Source: Desulfobacteraceae bacterium (GTDB lineage: Bacteria; Desulfobacterota; Desulfobacteria; Desulfobacterales; Desulfobacteraceae). Taken from it: a DNA stretch of 8,283 nucleotides. Location: NCBI GenBank assembly GCA_024225895.1, contig JAAEMC010000388.1, positions 1-8,283 on the forward strand, given 5' to 3'. A program made the translations under genes and the position numbers. Shown here piece after piece: positions 1 to 6,313 of the stretch (positions within the stretch are counted from its first letter, which is position 1; every line of letters starts with the position of its first letter). Below the pieces are notes generated by a model. That model saw only the letters and a list, made by a program, of their open reading frames with translations, made no database searches and was not told the DNA's origin.

Positions 1-217
1 AGAACTCCTGAAAAACCCTACCCTCACCCTTCTGTACGGTTATTCAATTACAGCCTGTCTGCTGTTTTCAACCTGTGAACCGGACGGAATGGGAATGGGA
101 ATTTTAGGCTTCAATCCCGAAGTGGCTTACAATATGTTGACCGATGCCGGTTTTACCCGTTTTAGGCAGCATGATGAACAAGACCCCAGAAGTATCTATT
201 ACGAAGTGCGTGTTTGA
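1..217 (+). CDS. SAM-dependent methyltransferase-like protein, C-terminal fragment (5' end outside window)
   Basis: This is the last 71 codons of a gene entering from the left, read from position 2 and ending at a TGA at 215-217. The visible protein runs from a hydrophobic segment (LLYGYSITACLLFSTCEP) through a Gly/Met-rich turn (GMGMGILGF), then PEVAYNMLTDAGFTRFR, and ends in YYEVRV. The order 'small-residue loop, Gly-Leu-Gly-Phe, helix, AGFTRFR, ... YYEVR(P)' is what I recognise from the C-terminus of class I SAM-dependent methyltransferases, in which AGF(T/S) begins the last beta-hairpin. The SAM-binding glycine motif would lie upstream and cannot be seen, so substrate and function are unknown. 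It converges with the response regulator at 622-1119 and is not part of the minus-strand operon. The open frame and protein-like composition make coding status likely; the family call is moderate. Confidence 0.6.
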   Translation, partial: ELLKNPTLTLLYGYSITACLLFSTCEPDGMGMGILGFNPEVAYNMLTDAGFTRFRQHDEQDPRSIYYEVRV

Positions 218-621
218 TCCAAAACAGTTTTTATGGCACACCCGGAGGCATCAGCAGTTTTCACAGTTTGCAATGGTGGAAACATATGAAATAAGAACAC
301 ATTTGCGGCAAGGGAATTGGATCTCATTATAACCTGAAAACCGCCCTTTTATGGCACCGATGGGTGATGTGCCAAATCTGTCCAGGAATATAATGTCTCT
401 TTGCACGGGCCAGACATTCATTATATCATGCTTTTTGGCCCTCAAAACATCAAAATAGAGCCTTTTTTGACCCTGTCTCGTTATGTTTTTCTTGTTATTT
501 CATTCAGTTATCTTGGTCAGACCCCAATGGCCACAATGGCCCCAATGGCCAATGGGTCCAATGGGCACCCAATGGAAAATATGGGACCCAATGGGCATTA
601 CATTACAGCCGGAAAAATCAG
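218..621. other. Convergent intergenic region, no convincing gene
   Basis: About 400 bp separate the 3' end of the methyltransferase gene from the 3' end of the response regulator. Small open frames on both strands overlap here, but none has a Shine-Dalgarno sequence or a recognisable protein, so I call none. Two weak inverted repeats are present: TGGCAC/GTGCCA (352-357 and 369-374, 11-nt loop) and GGGCCA/TGGCCC (407-412 and 436-441, 23-nt loop). Neither is followed by a T-run on either strand, so neither is a convincing intrinsic terminator although one is expected between convergent genes. An 11-bp direct repeat, TTTTATGGCAC, occurs at 229-239 and 347-357. The right part holds the CCAATGG repeat array described separately. 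Confidence 0.6.
522..596. repeat. Degenerate short tandem array of CCAATGG units
   Basis: Copies of CCAATGG, or one-base variants, start at 524, 533 (ACAATGG), 542, 549, 558, 569 and 588, with a decayed ATATGGG around 579-585. The spacing is 9, 9, 7, 9 and 11 bases, then about 10, so this is a tandem array of roughly 9-bp units with small insertions and losses. Several units read CCCAATGGG, which has complementary arms (CCCA and TGGG) around a central base, so the array could fold in several registers. It lies just downstream of the response-regulator stop codon, between two convergent genes. It is too short and too closely spaced to be a CRISPR array. Function is unknown; it could be slippage-derived sequence, a small-protein binding array, or part of a transcription end region. 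Confidence 0.75.
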
Positions 622-1119
622 CTAAAATCTGGTTCTCATCTTCTTTTCCCAGAATTCTTTTTCCTTCTCTCTCCAACCGGCTCCATGGAATCGGTCGTCA
701 TAAAACCTTCCGAGCCTGTCAAACAATTTCTCCCAGGTGCTTTTTTTCTCATTTAAGGAGGTTAATACATCTGTCGAAAAAACTTCAATATCAATCATTT
801 TGTCCTTGGGGACAAAGAATGCCGCCCCGCTTTCAGCCGATTTTTTAAGGCTTTCCTTGGATAGGGAATTGGCCGTGAGCATGATTGCTGGAATTTTCTT
901 GTCCTTTGTAATTTTAAGCAGATCAAATCCTTTAACGCCCATGATATCCAGTATAGCAAGATCATAGGATCGACCCTCCAAAAGCTGTTTGCCTTCCTTA
1001 AAAGAAGATGCCGTATCTATCTTGCACATATCCAGAAGTTCAACTAAAGACTCCAGCACATCCGACTCATCATCCACGATGAGAATCTGTTTACCCGATA
1101 AAATGTTTTCAGAGTTCAT
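622..1119 (-). CDS. Stand-alone receiver-domain response regulator
   Basis: The 165-residue protein is a CheY-like receiver domain (about residues 9-125) with a short charged tail and no DNA-binding or enzymatic output domain. The phosphorylation pocket is complete: acidic pair Asp16-Asp17 (ILIVDDE), phospho-acceptor Asp58 (AILDIMG), switch Thr82 (IMLTAN) and Lys105 (FVPKDK). The C-terminal 40 residues are rich in Trp, Arg, Lys and Glu and probably form a helix, perhaps for partner docking. I chose the ATG at 1117-1119 because AGGAAG (1127-1132) sits 7 nt upstream. The frame stays open to a TTG at 1162-1164, but that would add 15 residues with no ribosome binding site and would run over a dyad. 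It lies 132 bp after the cupin gene on the same strand, and no histidine kinase is visible in the window. It may act in phosphorelay or protein-protein signalling rather than direct transcription control. Confidence 0.9.
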   Translation of the reverse strand: MNSENILSGKQILIVDDESDVLESLVELLDMCKIDTASSFKEGKQLLEGRSYDLAILDIMGVKGFDLLKITKDKKIPAIMLTANSLSKESLKKSAESGAAFFVPKDKMIDIEVFSTDVLTSLNEKKSTWEKLFDRLGRFYDDRFHGAGWREKEKEFWEKKMRTRF

Positions 1120-1126
1120 TTTTGTT

Positions 1127-1132
1127 CTTCCT
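1127..1132 (-). promoter_or_regulatory. Ribosome binding site deciding the response-regulator start
   Basis: AGGAAG on the minus strand lies 7 nt before the ATG at 1117-1119. It favours that start over the upstream in-frame TTG at 1162-1164, which has no purine-rich sequence at the right distance. Confidence 0.7.
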
Positions 1133-1142
1133 TTTTTGATTG

Positions 1143-1165
1143 CAATACGTGTATTGAGTCTCAAT
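1143..1165. promoter_or_regulatory. Two overlapping inverted repeats upstream of the response regulator (possible operator)
   Basis: CAATAC-GT-GTATTG (1143-1156) and ATTGAG-T-CTCAAT (1153-1165) are two perfect 6-bp-arm dyads that share four bases. They end 23 bp before the ATG of the response regulator. In an RNA from this strand the two hairpins would be mutually exclusive, and as DNA they could be a protein-binding site. No strong promoter stands out next to them. The best candidate on the minus strand is TTGCCC, a 17-bp spacer and GATAAG, which is only 4 of 6 at each box. The regulatory role is inference. Confidence 0.35.
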
Positions 1166-1251
1166 CATGCCGGTTTTGAATTAAGTCAGTTCCTTATCTT
1201 AATCGTTAGCAATATGGGCAACCTGAACGGTTTTGATAATAGTTGTCATGG

Positions 1252-1716
1252 TCACGGTAAAACAGCACCTTTCAACTGGGATGCGATATATTGTTTTTCA
1301 TCACTGATGGCAAAAACAATTTGAAGATAGGGCCTGTCAACACTCCTATGTATCAGCGGACAGTGTTCAAGGCCTTTAGGGATAAAGATGACACAGGTTT
1401 TCGTCAGAATGTGTTTTTCATCGCCCAGCTGAATTTCAACCACTGCACCAAGTCTGGAAGGGTTCTTTGGATCTGATCCCACAAAACAGGAAACCGTATC
1501 AAAATCATGGGAATGTGTCTGTTCAACTGGATCCGGGTCAGGAATTGTAAAGTGCCATCCGATGTCCACAAGTGACGGACACCCTTTAGCAAGTCCGGTG
1601 TTTATAAAAAACTCCTTGGGAAATGTAACACCCTTTACCCCCTCATTTGTTGAACCGCCAGGTCCGACAATCAAAGGCGTACTAATGATATACTTGCCAT
1701 ATTTGCTATCAGCCAA
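1252..1716 (-). CDS. Small cupin-domain protein
   Basis: The 154-residue soluble protein has a single cupin barrel. First metal-site motif: His68-Ser-His70-Asp-Phe-Asp, with acidic residues where the family usually has Glu. Second motif: Ile-Pro-Lys-Gly-Leu-Glu-His118-Cys-Pro, the usual cupin Pro-x-Gly-x-x-His turn. Between them is a glycine-rich strand region with PSRLGAVVEIQLGDE. I recognise the general type found in anaerobes, a short cupin carrying an H-x-H and an IPKG..H segment, but not its substrate. It could bind a metal and act as an isomerase, a decarboxylase-like enzyme or a ligand sensor. It is the last gene of the apparent operon, about 90 bp after the second aminotransferase. 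The start is TTG (1714-1716), because no ATG or GTG exists in frame back to the stop at about 1776 and AAGGAG lies 10 nt upstream. Confidence 0.82.
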   Translation of the reverse strand: MADSKYGKYIISTPLIVGPGGSTNEGVKGVTFPKEFFINTGLAKGCPSLVDIGWHFTIPDPDPVEQTHSHDFDTVSCFVGSDPKNPSRLGAVVEIQLGDEKHILTKTCVIFIPKGLEHCPLIHRSVDRPYLQIVFAISDEKQYIASQLKGAVLP

Positions 1717-1726
1717 ATTTTTAAAG

Positions 1727-1732
1727 CTCCTT
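1727..1732 (-). promoter_or_regulatory. Ribosome binding site supporting the TTG start of the cupin gene
   Basis: AAGGAG on the minus strand is 10 nt before the TTG at 1714-1716. It is the only strong Shine-Dalgarno match near the 5' end of this frame and therefore decides the non-ATG start. It lies about 6 nt downstream of the base of the hairpin at 1739-1781. Confidence 0.7.
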
Positions 1733-1738
1733 GTTCTG

Positions 1739-1781
1739 ATGAATGATCGGCAGGTGCTCCAGGTGCCAGCCGATCACTCAT
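1739..1781 (-). promoter_or_regulatory. Stem-loop between second aminotransferase and cupin gene
   Basis: Arms TGATCGGC (1744-1751) and GCCGATCA (1769-1776) pair perfectly. After one mismatch they extend by four more pairs (1739-1742 with 1778-1781), giving 12 pairs around a 17-nt loop. In the operon transcript the stem ends just ahead of the cupin ribosome binding site, and it is not followed by a U-run, so it is not a standard intrinsic terminator. It could be an mRNA processing or stability element, or a control on cupin translation. Confidence 0.55.
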
Positions 1782-1806
1782 TTTATACCTGAACGATCAT
1801 TTTATT

Positions 1807-3195
1807 TTAGATTTTAATACTGCCAAGAACTTCGAGCAGCAGATCAGATGCTTTATCCAAATATTTTTTAGGTATTGTAAGCGGCGGCATAAACCTGAGA
1901 ACATTTCCATTCCGGCCGCATGGTACAAGAATAACACCCTTGGCCATCATCCCCATGATGACTTGTCCCATGAGATCTGCATCAAATGGTTCCTTTGTCT
2001 TCCTGTCCTTTACCAATTCAATTCCGATCATGAATCCACGGCCGCGGACATCGCCGATACACTCAATATTTTTTGCACCTTTTTTAAGTCTTTTTATGGT
2101 CTGCTCACCTAATTTGGCGACCCTGTCTACCAACGCAAAATTATTTTCGGTGATTATATCGATATTTGTCATGCATACCGCAGCAGATACGCCATTTGCA
2201 GCAAAAGTGTTCGGCTGGGAATTATCAGCAATTTTCTGTGCAAGATCTTTTCTCATGGCAAGGCCCGCCATGGGGACATCTCCTCCCATTCCCTTTCCAA
2301 AGGTCAGCATGTCCGGCTCGACATCACTGTATTCAATAGCCCACATCTTGCCGGATCGGCCCGCACCGGACTGAACTTCATCAACAATAAAAAGTGCACC
2401 ATGTTTTTCGCAGGATGCTTTCAACCGCTGAAAAAATTCCGGGTTGGGGGCAAGATAGCCGCCTTCACCCTGCTGTGCTTCGATGATCACAGCACCCACA
2501 TCATCGGCGGCTGTATAGGGTGTATTCAACAGATAGTCAACATAGTCGGCGCACATGTCTTCGCATTTTTTTTGCGTTTTTGTCCCAAAACAGCACCGGT
2601 AGGAATAGGGATAGGGTGCATGGATTACCCCGGGAATGAAAGGACCATAATCTTTTCTGTATTGGTCACCCGTGGTCAAGGAGCCACAACCGCAGTGAAC
2701 CCCGTGATAAGCACCGTGAAATGCAATAATCTGGGATCTTCCGGTGATTTTTCTAACAAATTTAATCGCAGATTCAAGAGCGCTGGAACCCGATTGCGTG
2801 AAAAAAGTGATACAATTGTCCTTCAAACCTTTTGGCATAATACCGGATACTTTTTTGGCAAGTTCCAGGCGCATTGAACTGCTGCAGTCACTGGCGTGCA
2901 TGAGTTTATTGGACTGCTTCTGAATGGCCTCAACCACTCTTGGGTGACGCCTTCCAACAGAATTTACCGCAACTCCGGCAGTGATATCAATATAAAGGTT
3001 GCCATCCGGATCTTTTACCGTCGAACCCAAACCATTATCAAATACAAAAGGGAACCTGCCGGCACCTCGTGCCATGGATTCAAACTCGGGTGCCTCCTGA
3101 AGCTGTTTTAAACTTTCAGGCCCCGGAACCGATTTCGTAATTATTTGGGGCGCATCCGGAAAGGACAGTTTTGCAAATTCAGATTCTTCGATCAT
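1807..3195 (-). CDS. Class III PLP-dependent aminotransferase (second copy)
   Basis: This 462-residue protein is a full-length fold-type I, class III aminotransferase (4-aminobutyrate/ornithine aminotransferase superfamily, which also contains amino-acid racemases). In order: N-terminal strand YIDITAGVAVN (68-78); phosphate-loop SGSSA (135-139); HGAYHG (160-165) with the cofactor-stacking Tyr163; EAQQGEGG (239-246), where the usual Pro is Ala240; DEVQSGAGRSG (272-282) with Asp272 for the pyridine nitrogen; Schiff-base Lys301 in FGKGMGGD; and Thr330 in NTFAANG for the phosphate from the partner subunit. A cysteine-rich insert lies at 201-215 (Cys201, 202, 211, 215). The ATG has AGGAG 8 nt upstream. 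It follows the TRAP permease by 85 bp and is clearly paralogous to the enzyme at 6566-7987, sharing the N-terminal KLS(F/Y)PDAP...PGP signature. Substrate unknown: omega-amino acid transamination or racemisation are both possible. Confidence 0.93.
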   Translation of the reverse strand: MIEESEFAKLSFPDAPQIITKSVPGPESLKQLQEAPEFESMARGAGRFPFVFDNGLGSTVKDPDGNLYIDITAGVAVNSVGRRHPRVVEAIQKQSNKLMHASDCSSSMRLELAKKVSGIMPKGLKDNCITFFTQSGSSALESAIKFVRKITGRSQIIAFHGAYHGVHCGCGSLTTGDQYRKDYGPFIPGVIHAPYPYSYRCCFGTKTQKKCEDMCADYVDYLLNTPYTAADDVGAVIIEAQQGEGGYLAPNPEFFQRLKASCEKHGALFIVDEVQSGAGRSGKMWAIEYSDVEPDMLTFGKGMGGDVPMAGLAMRKDLAQKIADNSQPNTFAANGVSAAVCMTNIDIITENNFALVDRVAKLGEQTIKRLKKGAKNIECIGDVRGRGFMIGIELVKDRKTKEPFDADLMGQVIMGMMAKGVILVPCGRNGNVLRFMPPLTIPKKYLDKASDLLLEVLGSIKI

Positions 3196-3227
3196 CAGTA
3201 TATCTCCTATTAAAAATCAATATTTAC

Positions 3228-3270
3228 GGGGTATTCCCCTTTACTATTTCTAACCCGGATATTCGGGCTA
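3228..3270 (-). promoter_or_regulatory. Tandem small hairpins between dctM and second aminotransferase
   Basis: Two stems lie in the 85-bp gap. The first in the transcript has arms at 3251-3257 and 3264-3270: seven pairs, one of them G-U in the minus-strand RNA, with a 6-nt loop. The second is GGGG-TATT-CCCC (3228-3239) with four G-C pairs. No long U-run follows directly. They may protect the upstream message or reduce read-through into the aminotransferase gene. Confidence 0.4.
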
Positions 3271-3280
3271 ACTGTTATAT

Positions 3281-4582
3281 CTACATCATCTTATCAGGTA
3301 GCCATAAGGCCAACTGTGGAAAAATCATTACAAGTATCAGGACGATCAGCTGCATGATCACAAAAGGGGGAATCGATTGCCAAATATTTCGTGTTGAAAT
3401 TTCAGCCGGGGCGACACCTTTCATCATTATCAATGCCCACCCAAAAGGAGGTGTTAAGTAGGCTACCTGCATATTGAGAATGAATATAATTGAAAACCAT
3501 ATCGGGTCAAAACCCAAAACAATTGCTATGGGAACAAAAATCGGTGCACACACTGTGACAACCGCGTAATCATCCATAAACATTCCCAGGACCAGAAGAA
3601 TCAACTGCATGACAGCCAAAATAACCCACCGGTTGATCGCAAGACCGTCGACAATTTCTGTAACAAGTGATTGTGCCCCCTGGCTGGTATAGAAAACACT
3701 GAACAGGGTAGCGCCAATAAGAATCCAGAAAACCATGCCGCTGATTGACATGGTTTGCCGGCACGAATCCCACATCACCTTCCATGACATTTTTCTAAGA
3801 AATATGCAGATCAAAAAAGCGCCTGTCGCACCAACACCGGCAGCTTCCGTTGGTGTGGCAATTCCTAAAAAAATTGAACCCAGCACAAGGACAATCAGCA
3901 ACGCAGGGAGCAGAATATCCTTTAAAGAGGTAATCCTCAGATTCCAGGTGACTTTTTCCTTTAAAGGTGGGGCATAATCTGGTTGGATACGACATCTGAC
4001 AATAATATATACGATATAGGCAAATGCAGTCAGAAGTCCCGGAACAACACCTGCCAGAAACAACTTTCCAATTGAAATCCGTGCGATATAGGCAAAAATG
4101 ATCATAATGATGCTGGGCGGAATTATCTCTCCTAAAACACCACCGGCCATAACTGAACCAAGAGCCAGAGATTTATCATAGGATTGTTTGAGCATGGCCG
4201 GAACAGCAATGAGCCCCATGGTCAAAATCCCTGGACCGAAACCACCGCACATGGCAAGCGCCACGCACACACCGACAGAAACAACAGCCAGGCCGCCCCG
4301 GATACCGGACAGCCAATATCCGAGTGCCTTGAACATCCGGTCGGATATACCCGAATGAAGCAGGAAATTTCCCATCAGTAAAAACAGAGGAATAGTAATA
4401 AGATTGGGATCTGTTATCTGTTTATATGTTGTTGTCGCAACAATGAATAATGTGGTTGAACCTTCCAGAAGAAATGTCATTATCACCGTAATTCCACCAA
4501 GCGCAAAAGCCACAGGAACGCCAAGGACAAGAAGGACCATGAGTCCCCCGAACAACAATAGGGTAATCAATTCAATACTCAT
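3281..4582 (-). CDS. dctM: TRAP transporter large membrane subunit (DctM family)
   Basis: This 433-residue, strongly hydrophobic protein is the ion-driven permease subunit of a tripartite ATP-independent periplasmic transporter. It has around a dozen membrane-spanning segments. It starts with an Ile/Leu/Gly-rich helix (VLGVPVAFALGG), contains the conserved TIPLFLLMGNFLL segment (about 63-75), the glycine-rich AMCGGFGPGILTMG stretch (110-123) and the family hallmark GGVLGEIIPPS (147-157). A second repeat half carries TPTEAAGVG. Length fits DctM. I chose the ATG at 4580-4582, because AAGGAA (4593-4598) is 10 nt upstream; the TTG three codons earlier would be too close to it. It follows the small subunit by 38 bp. 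It works with DctQ and DctP to import a substrate with sodium or protons. Confidence 0.96.
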   Translation of the reverse strand: MSIELITLLLFGGLMVLLVLGVPVAFALGGITVIMTFLLEGSTTLFIVATTTYKQITDPNLITIPLFLLMGNFLLHSGISDRMFKALGYWLSGIRGGLAVVSVGVCVALAMCGGFGPGILTMGLIAVPAMLKQSYDKSLALGSVMAGGVLGEIIPPSIIMIIFAYIARISIGKLFLAGVVPGLLTAFAYIVYIIVRCRIQPDYAPPLKEKVTWNLRITSLKDILLPALLIVLVLGSIFLGIATPTEAAGVGATGAFLICIFLRKMSWKVMWDSCRQTMSISGMVFWILIGATLFSVFYTSQGAQSLVTEIVDGLAINRWVILAVMQLILLVLGMFMDDYAVVTVCAPIFVPIAIVLGFDPIWFSIIFILNMQVAYLTPPFGWALIMMKGVAPAEISTRNIWQSIPPFVIMQLIVLILVMIFPQLALWLPDKMM

Positions 4583-4592
4583 AAAAAACAAG

Positions 4593-4598
4593 TTCCTT
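4593..4598 (-). promoter_or_regulatory. Ribosome binding site deciding the dctM start
   Basis: AAGGAA on the minus strand lies 10 nt from the ATG at 4580-4582 but only 1 nt from the in-frame TTG at 4589-4591. This supports the ATG. Confidence 0.6.
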
Positions 4599-4620
4599 GT
4601 CTATCAGTAAATGATGGTGA

Positions 4621-5109
4621 CTAATCTTTATTCTTTGAGAGAATATGGATACCTTCCAGTAAAAACAAAACTGCTGCCAAGGGAATTAATATCTTCAACG
4701 GATATAAAGGAATTCTGAATGCCCCGTGGGCAGTCTCTCCTGATGCCAGTGAATTTTGCCCCATCCAGGCTCCCTGCCATATCAATACGCCCATAAAGCT
4801 GATAAAAGACAGGATGCTTAATAGACCGGCTGCTTGTTTTATTTTTCCGGGTAATAGATTATATATGACTTCTATTCTGATGTGAGCATTTTTTGACATG
4901 GCATAAATCCCTGCAAAAAGGATATAAACACCAAAAATCTGCCTGCTCAGCGGCCAGACCCAGATCGTAGGACTGTTAAATACATATCTTAACACGACTT
5001 CAATGGTAGTAAAGAACATGATTATTATAATTAATATACTGAGCCCGTCACCGATTTTACCGCTCATCGTGTCGATTAAATTGAAAAAAGACTTTATACC
5101 TTTTAGCAT
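4621..5109 (-). CDS. dctQ: TRAP transporter small membrane subunit (DctQ family)
   Basis: The 162-residue inner-membrane protein has four predicted hydrophobic spans (about 22-42, 55-72, 92-113 and 133-155), the normal DctQ topology and length. The family pattern is clear: an acidic residue then Arg-Tyr in the first helix end (IEVVLRYVFNSP), an aromatic W-containing loop (IWVWPLSRQ), then a helix ending in SKNAHIRIEV, matching the conserved A-x-H-[IV]-R-[IV] motif. The ATG has AGGGA about 8 nt upstream. It lies between DctP, 72 bp upstream with a strong hairpin in the gap, and DctM, 38 bp downstream. In TRAP systems it forms the scaffold that joins the large subunit to the periplasmic binding protein. 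Confidence 0.94.
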   Translation of the reverse strand: MLKGIKSFFNLIDTMSGKIGDGLSILIIIIMFFTTIEVVLRYVFNSPTIWVWPLSRQIFGVYILFAGIYAMSKNAHIRIEVIYNLLPGKIKQAAGLLSILSFISFMGVLIWQGAWMGQNSLASGETAHGAFRIPLYPLKILIPLAAVLFLLEGIHILSKNKD

Positions 5110-5126
5110 CGGCTGTTCCCTTATTT

Positions 5127-5172
5127 AAAGTTTGAAACCAGGTAGTATTGAGTCTGCCTGGTTCCAAACTTT
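5127..5172 (-). promoter_or_regulatory. Strong stem-loop in the dctP-dctQ gap
   Basis: Arms AAAGTTTGAAACCAGG (5127-5142) and CCTGGTTCCAAACTTT (5157-5172) pair over 16 positions with one exception, which becomes a G-U pair in the minus-strand RNA. The loop is 14 nt. The 3' side in the transcript ends in only three U residues, so termination would be partial at best. The position, directly after the binding-protein stop codon, fits an element that stabilises the 5' message or attenuates transcription so that DctP exceeds the membrane subunits. The structure is seen in the sequence; the role is inference. Confidence 0.75.
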
Positions 5173-5181
5173 TTAACGCTT

Positions 5182-6234
5182 TTACTTAATGCCTCTCCAC
5201 TCTTTTATCATCTTAATCGCTTTGGCAGATGCTTCGTCTCGTTTTGAGACTTCATCCCAGATTTTATAGGCTATTTCTTTATGTTTTTTTATGGCTTCAG
5301 GTGATACCTGACTCTGCTTAAGGGTTCCATCTGAAACCATTTTCTTTGCATTATTGAATTCTTCGCCATATCCTTTAACGGTAGCTGACCAGTAATTTTT
5401 TGCTGCTTTTTCAACAGCCTTCTGCAAATCAGGAGGCAGCTTTTTCCAAGATTTGTCATTGATCAGCATGTGACCGATAACATGATCGTTATCTCCAGCC
5501 TTGACCCAATACGGTGCTACTTCATGCCATTTGAGTCCTGAGATGGCGCTGATATCCCACTGGCTTGCGTCCAGTGTTCCCAATTTTAAAGCCATATATG
5601 CTTCGCCGCCTGAAACATAAGTTCCTCTGGCACCGATCATGTTGTGGAACTGTGTATAGATACCCTCATCCCTAATTTTTATACCTTTCCAGTCATCGTA
5701 TGTGTTTAATGGTTTTGTTGAAAGGACAAACGGACCGCCATAGGTGTGCATATCAAGCCAATGAAGACCATGTTTGCCATATTCCTGTCTCAAAAGGTCA
5801 ACAAATCCTTTTTCATAGTAAAAATTTCTGATGACTTCTGCTTTTGCATCAAATGTATCTTCTTCCCCAATGGTATAGGCAAAAGGAATCCCAAATTCAA
5901 TTTCGCCCACAGGAACAATGCCGCCCCAGAAAGCCCCCATGCAATGGAGGATGTCAATTACACCTCTTTGTGTGGATTCAAATAATTGTTCCAGAGGGAC
6001 GATTTCGGCATCAGCAAAAACTGAAATAACAAGTTTGCCATCGCTAAATTTTTTAACATCTGCTGCAAATCCTTTTAACAGTTCAAAAGAAAGATCCCCA
6101 TGAGGATAACCCGATTGAAGTTTCCATCTGTATTTTTTTTCAGCAGCATTTGAAGAACCAATGGTAAAAACAGCACAAAATAAGAATACGGTAAAGATGA
6201 TTGTAAGTTTTCTGAAAAGTGTTAGTTTTGACAT
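5182..6234 (-). CDS. dctP: TRAP transporter periplasmic solute-binding protein (DctP family)
   Basis: The 350-residue protein starts with a Sec signal peptide: Lys/Arg at 3-9, a hydrophobic core at 10-26, and a likely cleavage after Ala30 or Ala31 in SSNAAEKK. It is not a lipoprotein, since the residue before Cys20 is Phe. The mature part follows the DctP fold: RWKLQSGYPHGD, then FADAEIVPLEQLFESTQRG (73-91), the GIPFAY element (115-120), and the conserved ligand Arg188 in WKGIKIRDEG, which in this family binds the substrate carboxylate. VSGGEAYMALKLGTLDA (207-223) matches the usual 'E-x-Y-x-AL-x-x-G-x-(L/I)-D-(A/G)' stretch. It resembles the branch that includes alpha-keto acid binders (TakP-like), but ligand identity cannot be assigned. 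AGGAG lies 6 nt before the ATG. It is the first of the three TRAP genes, 79 bp after the MoaD-like gene. Confidence 0.95.
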   Translation of the reverse strand: MSKLTLFRKLTIIFTVFLFCAVFTIGSSNAAEKKYRWKLQSGYPHGDLSFELLKGFAADVKKFSDGKLVISVFADAEIVPLEQLFESTQRGVIDILHCMGAFWGGIVPVGEIEFGIPFAYTIGEEDTFDAKAEVIRNFYYEKGFVDLLRQEYGKHGLHWLDMHTYGGPFVLSTKPLNTYDDWKGIKIRDEGIYTQFHNMIGARGTYVSGGEAYMALKLGTLDASQWDISAISGLKWHEVAPYWVKAGDNDHVIGHMLINDKSWKKLPPDLQKAVEKAAKNYWSATVKGYGEEFNNAKKMVSDGTLKQSQVSPEAIKKHKEIAYKIWDEVSKRDEASAKAIKMIKEWRGIK

Positions 6235-6258
6235 TCTCTTCTCCTCAATTTGGCTATT

Positions 6259-6274
6259 GAATTAAAATTAATTC
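6259..6274. promoter_or_regulatory. AT-rich perfect palindrome upstream of dctP
   Basis: GAATTAA-AA-TTAATTC has 7-bp arms and lies about 25 bp before the dctP start, in the 79-bp gap after the MoaD-like gene. It could be an operator or part of an internal promoter. A TAGAAT that resembles a -10 box overlaps it on the minus strand, but there is no good -35 at the right spacing. A chance palindrome in AT-rich DNA is possible. Confidence 0.3.
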
Positions 6275-6313
6275 TACACCAATATTTATTTTATCACTTC
6301 AAAATTTGTTGTG

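Noticed and set aside
144..332. Plus-strand frame overlapping the end of the methyltransferase gene
   Set aside because: It lies in another frame over real coding sequence, has no ribosome binding site, and the methyltransferase-like frame ending at 217 explains the first part better.
229..357. 11-bp direct repeat TTTTATGGCAC as a target-site duplication of a mobile element
   Set aside because: The 107 bp between the copies contains no transposase-like coding or terminal inverted repeats, so a mobile element is not supported.
352..441. Intrinsic terminator for the methyltransferase or response regulator gene
   Set aside because: The two inverted repeats have 6-bp arms with 11-nt and 23-nt loops, and neither is followed by a T-run on either strand.
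251..514. Minus-strand open frame in the convergent region, up to about 85 codons when extended upstream without an ATG
   Set aside because: The only start near the plausible 5' end is TTG without a Shine-Dalgarno sequence, the frame overlaps other small frames, and I recognise no protein family. It could be a decayed gene, but nothing supports that strongly.
522..596. CRISPR array
   Set aside because: Units are about 9 bp with no unique spacers and there are no cas genes nearby.
483..848. Plus-strand frame with Gln-Trp-Pro and Met-Gly-Pro repeats
   Set aside because: The repeated residues are only a translation of the CCAATGG array, and the frame runs antisense into the response regulator. 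No start signal supports it.
1120..1164. Longer response-regulator start at the TTG 1162-1164
   Set aside because: It would add 15 basic residues before the receiver domain, lacks a ribosome binding site and runs over the dyads. The ATG at 1117-1119 has AGGAAG at good spacing.
1674..1784. Small 36-codon frame starting with ATG in the aminotransferase-cupin gap
   Set aside because: It has no Shine-Dalgarno sequence and most of it overlaps the hairpin and the cupin 5' end in another frame. The cupin frame explains the region.
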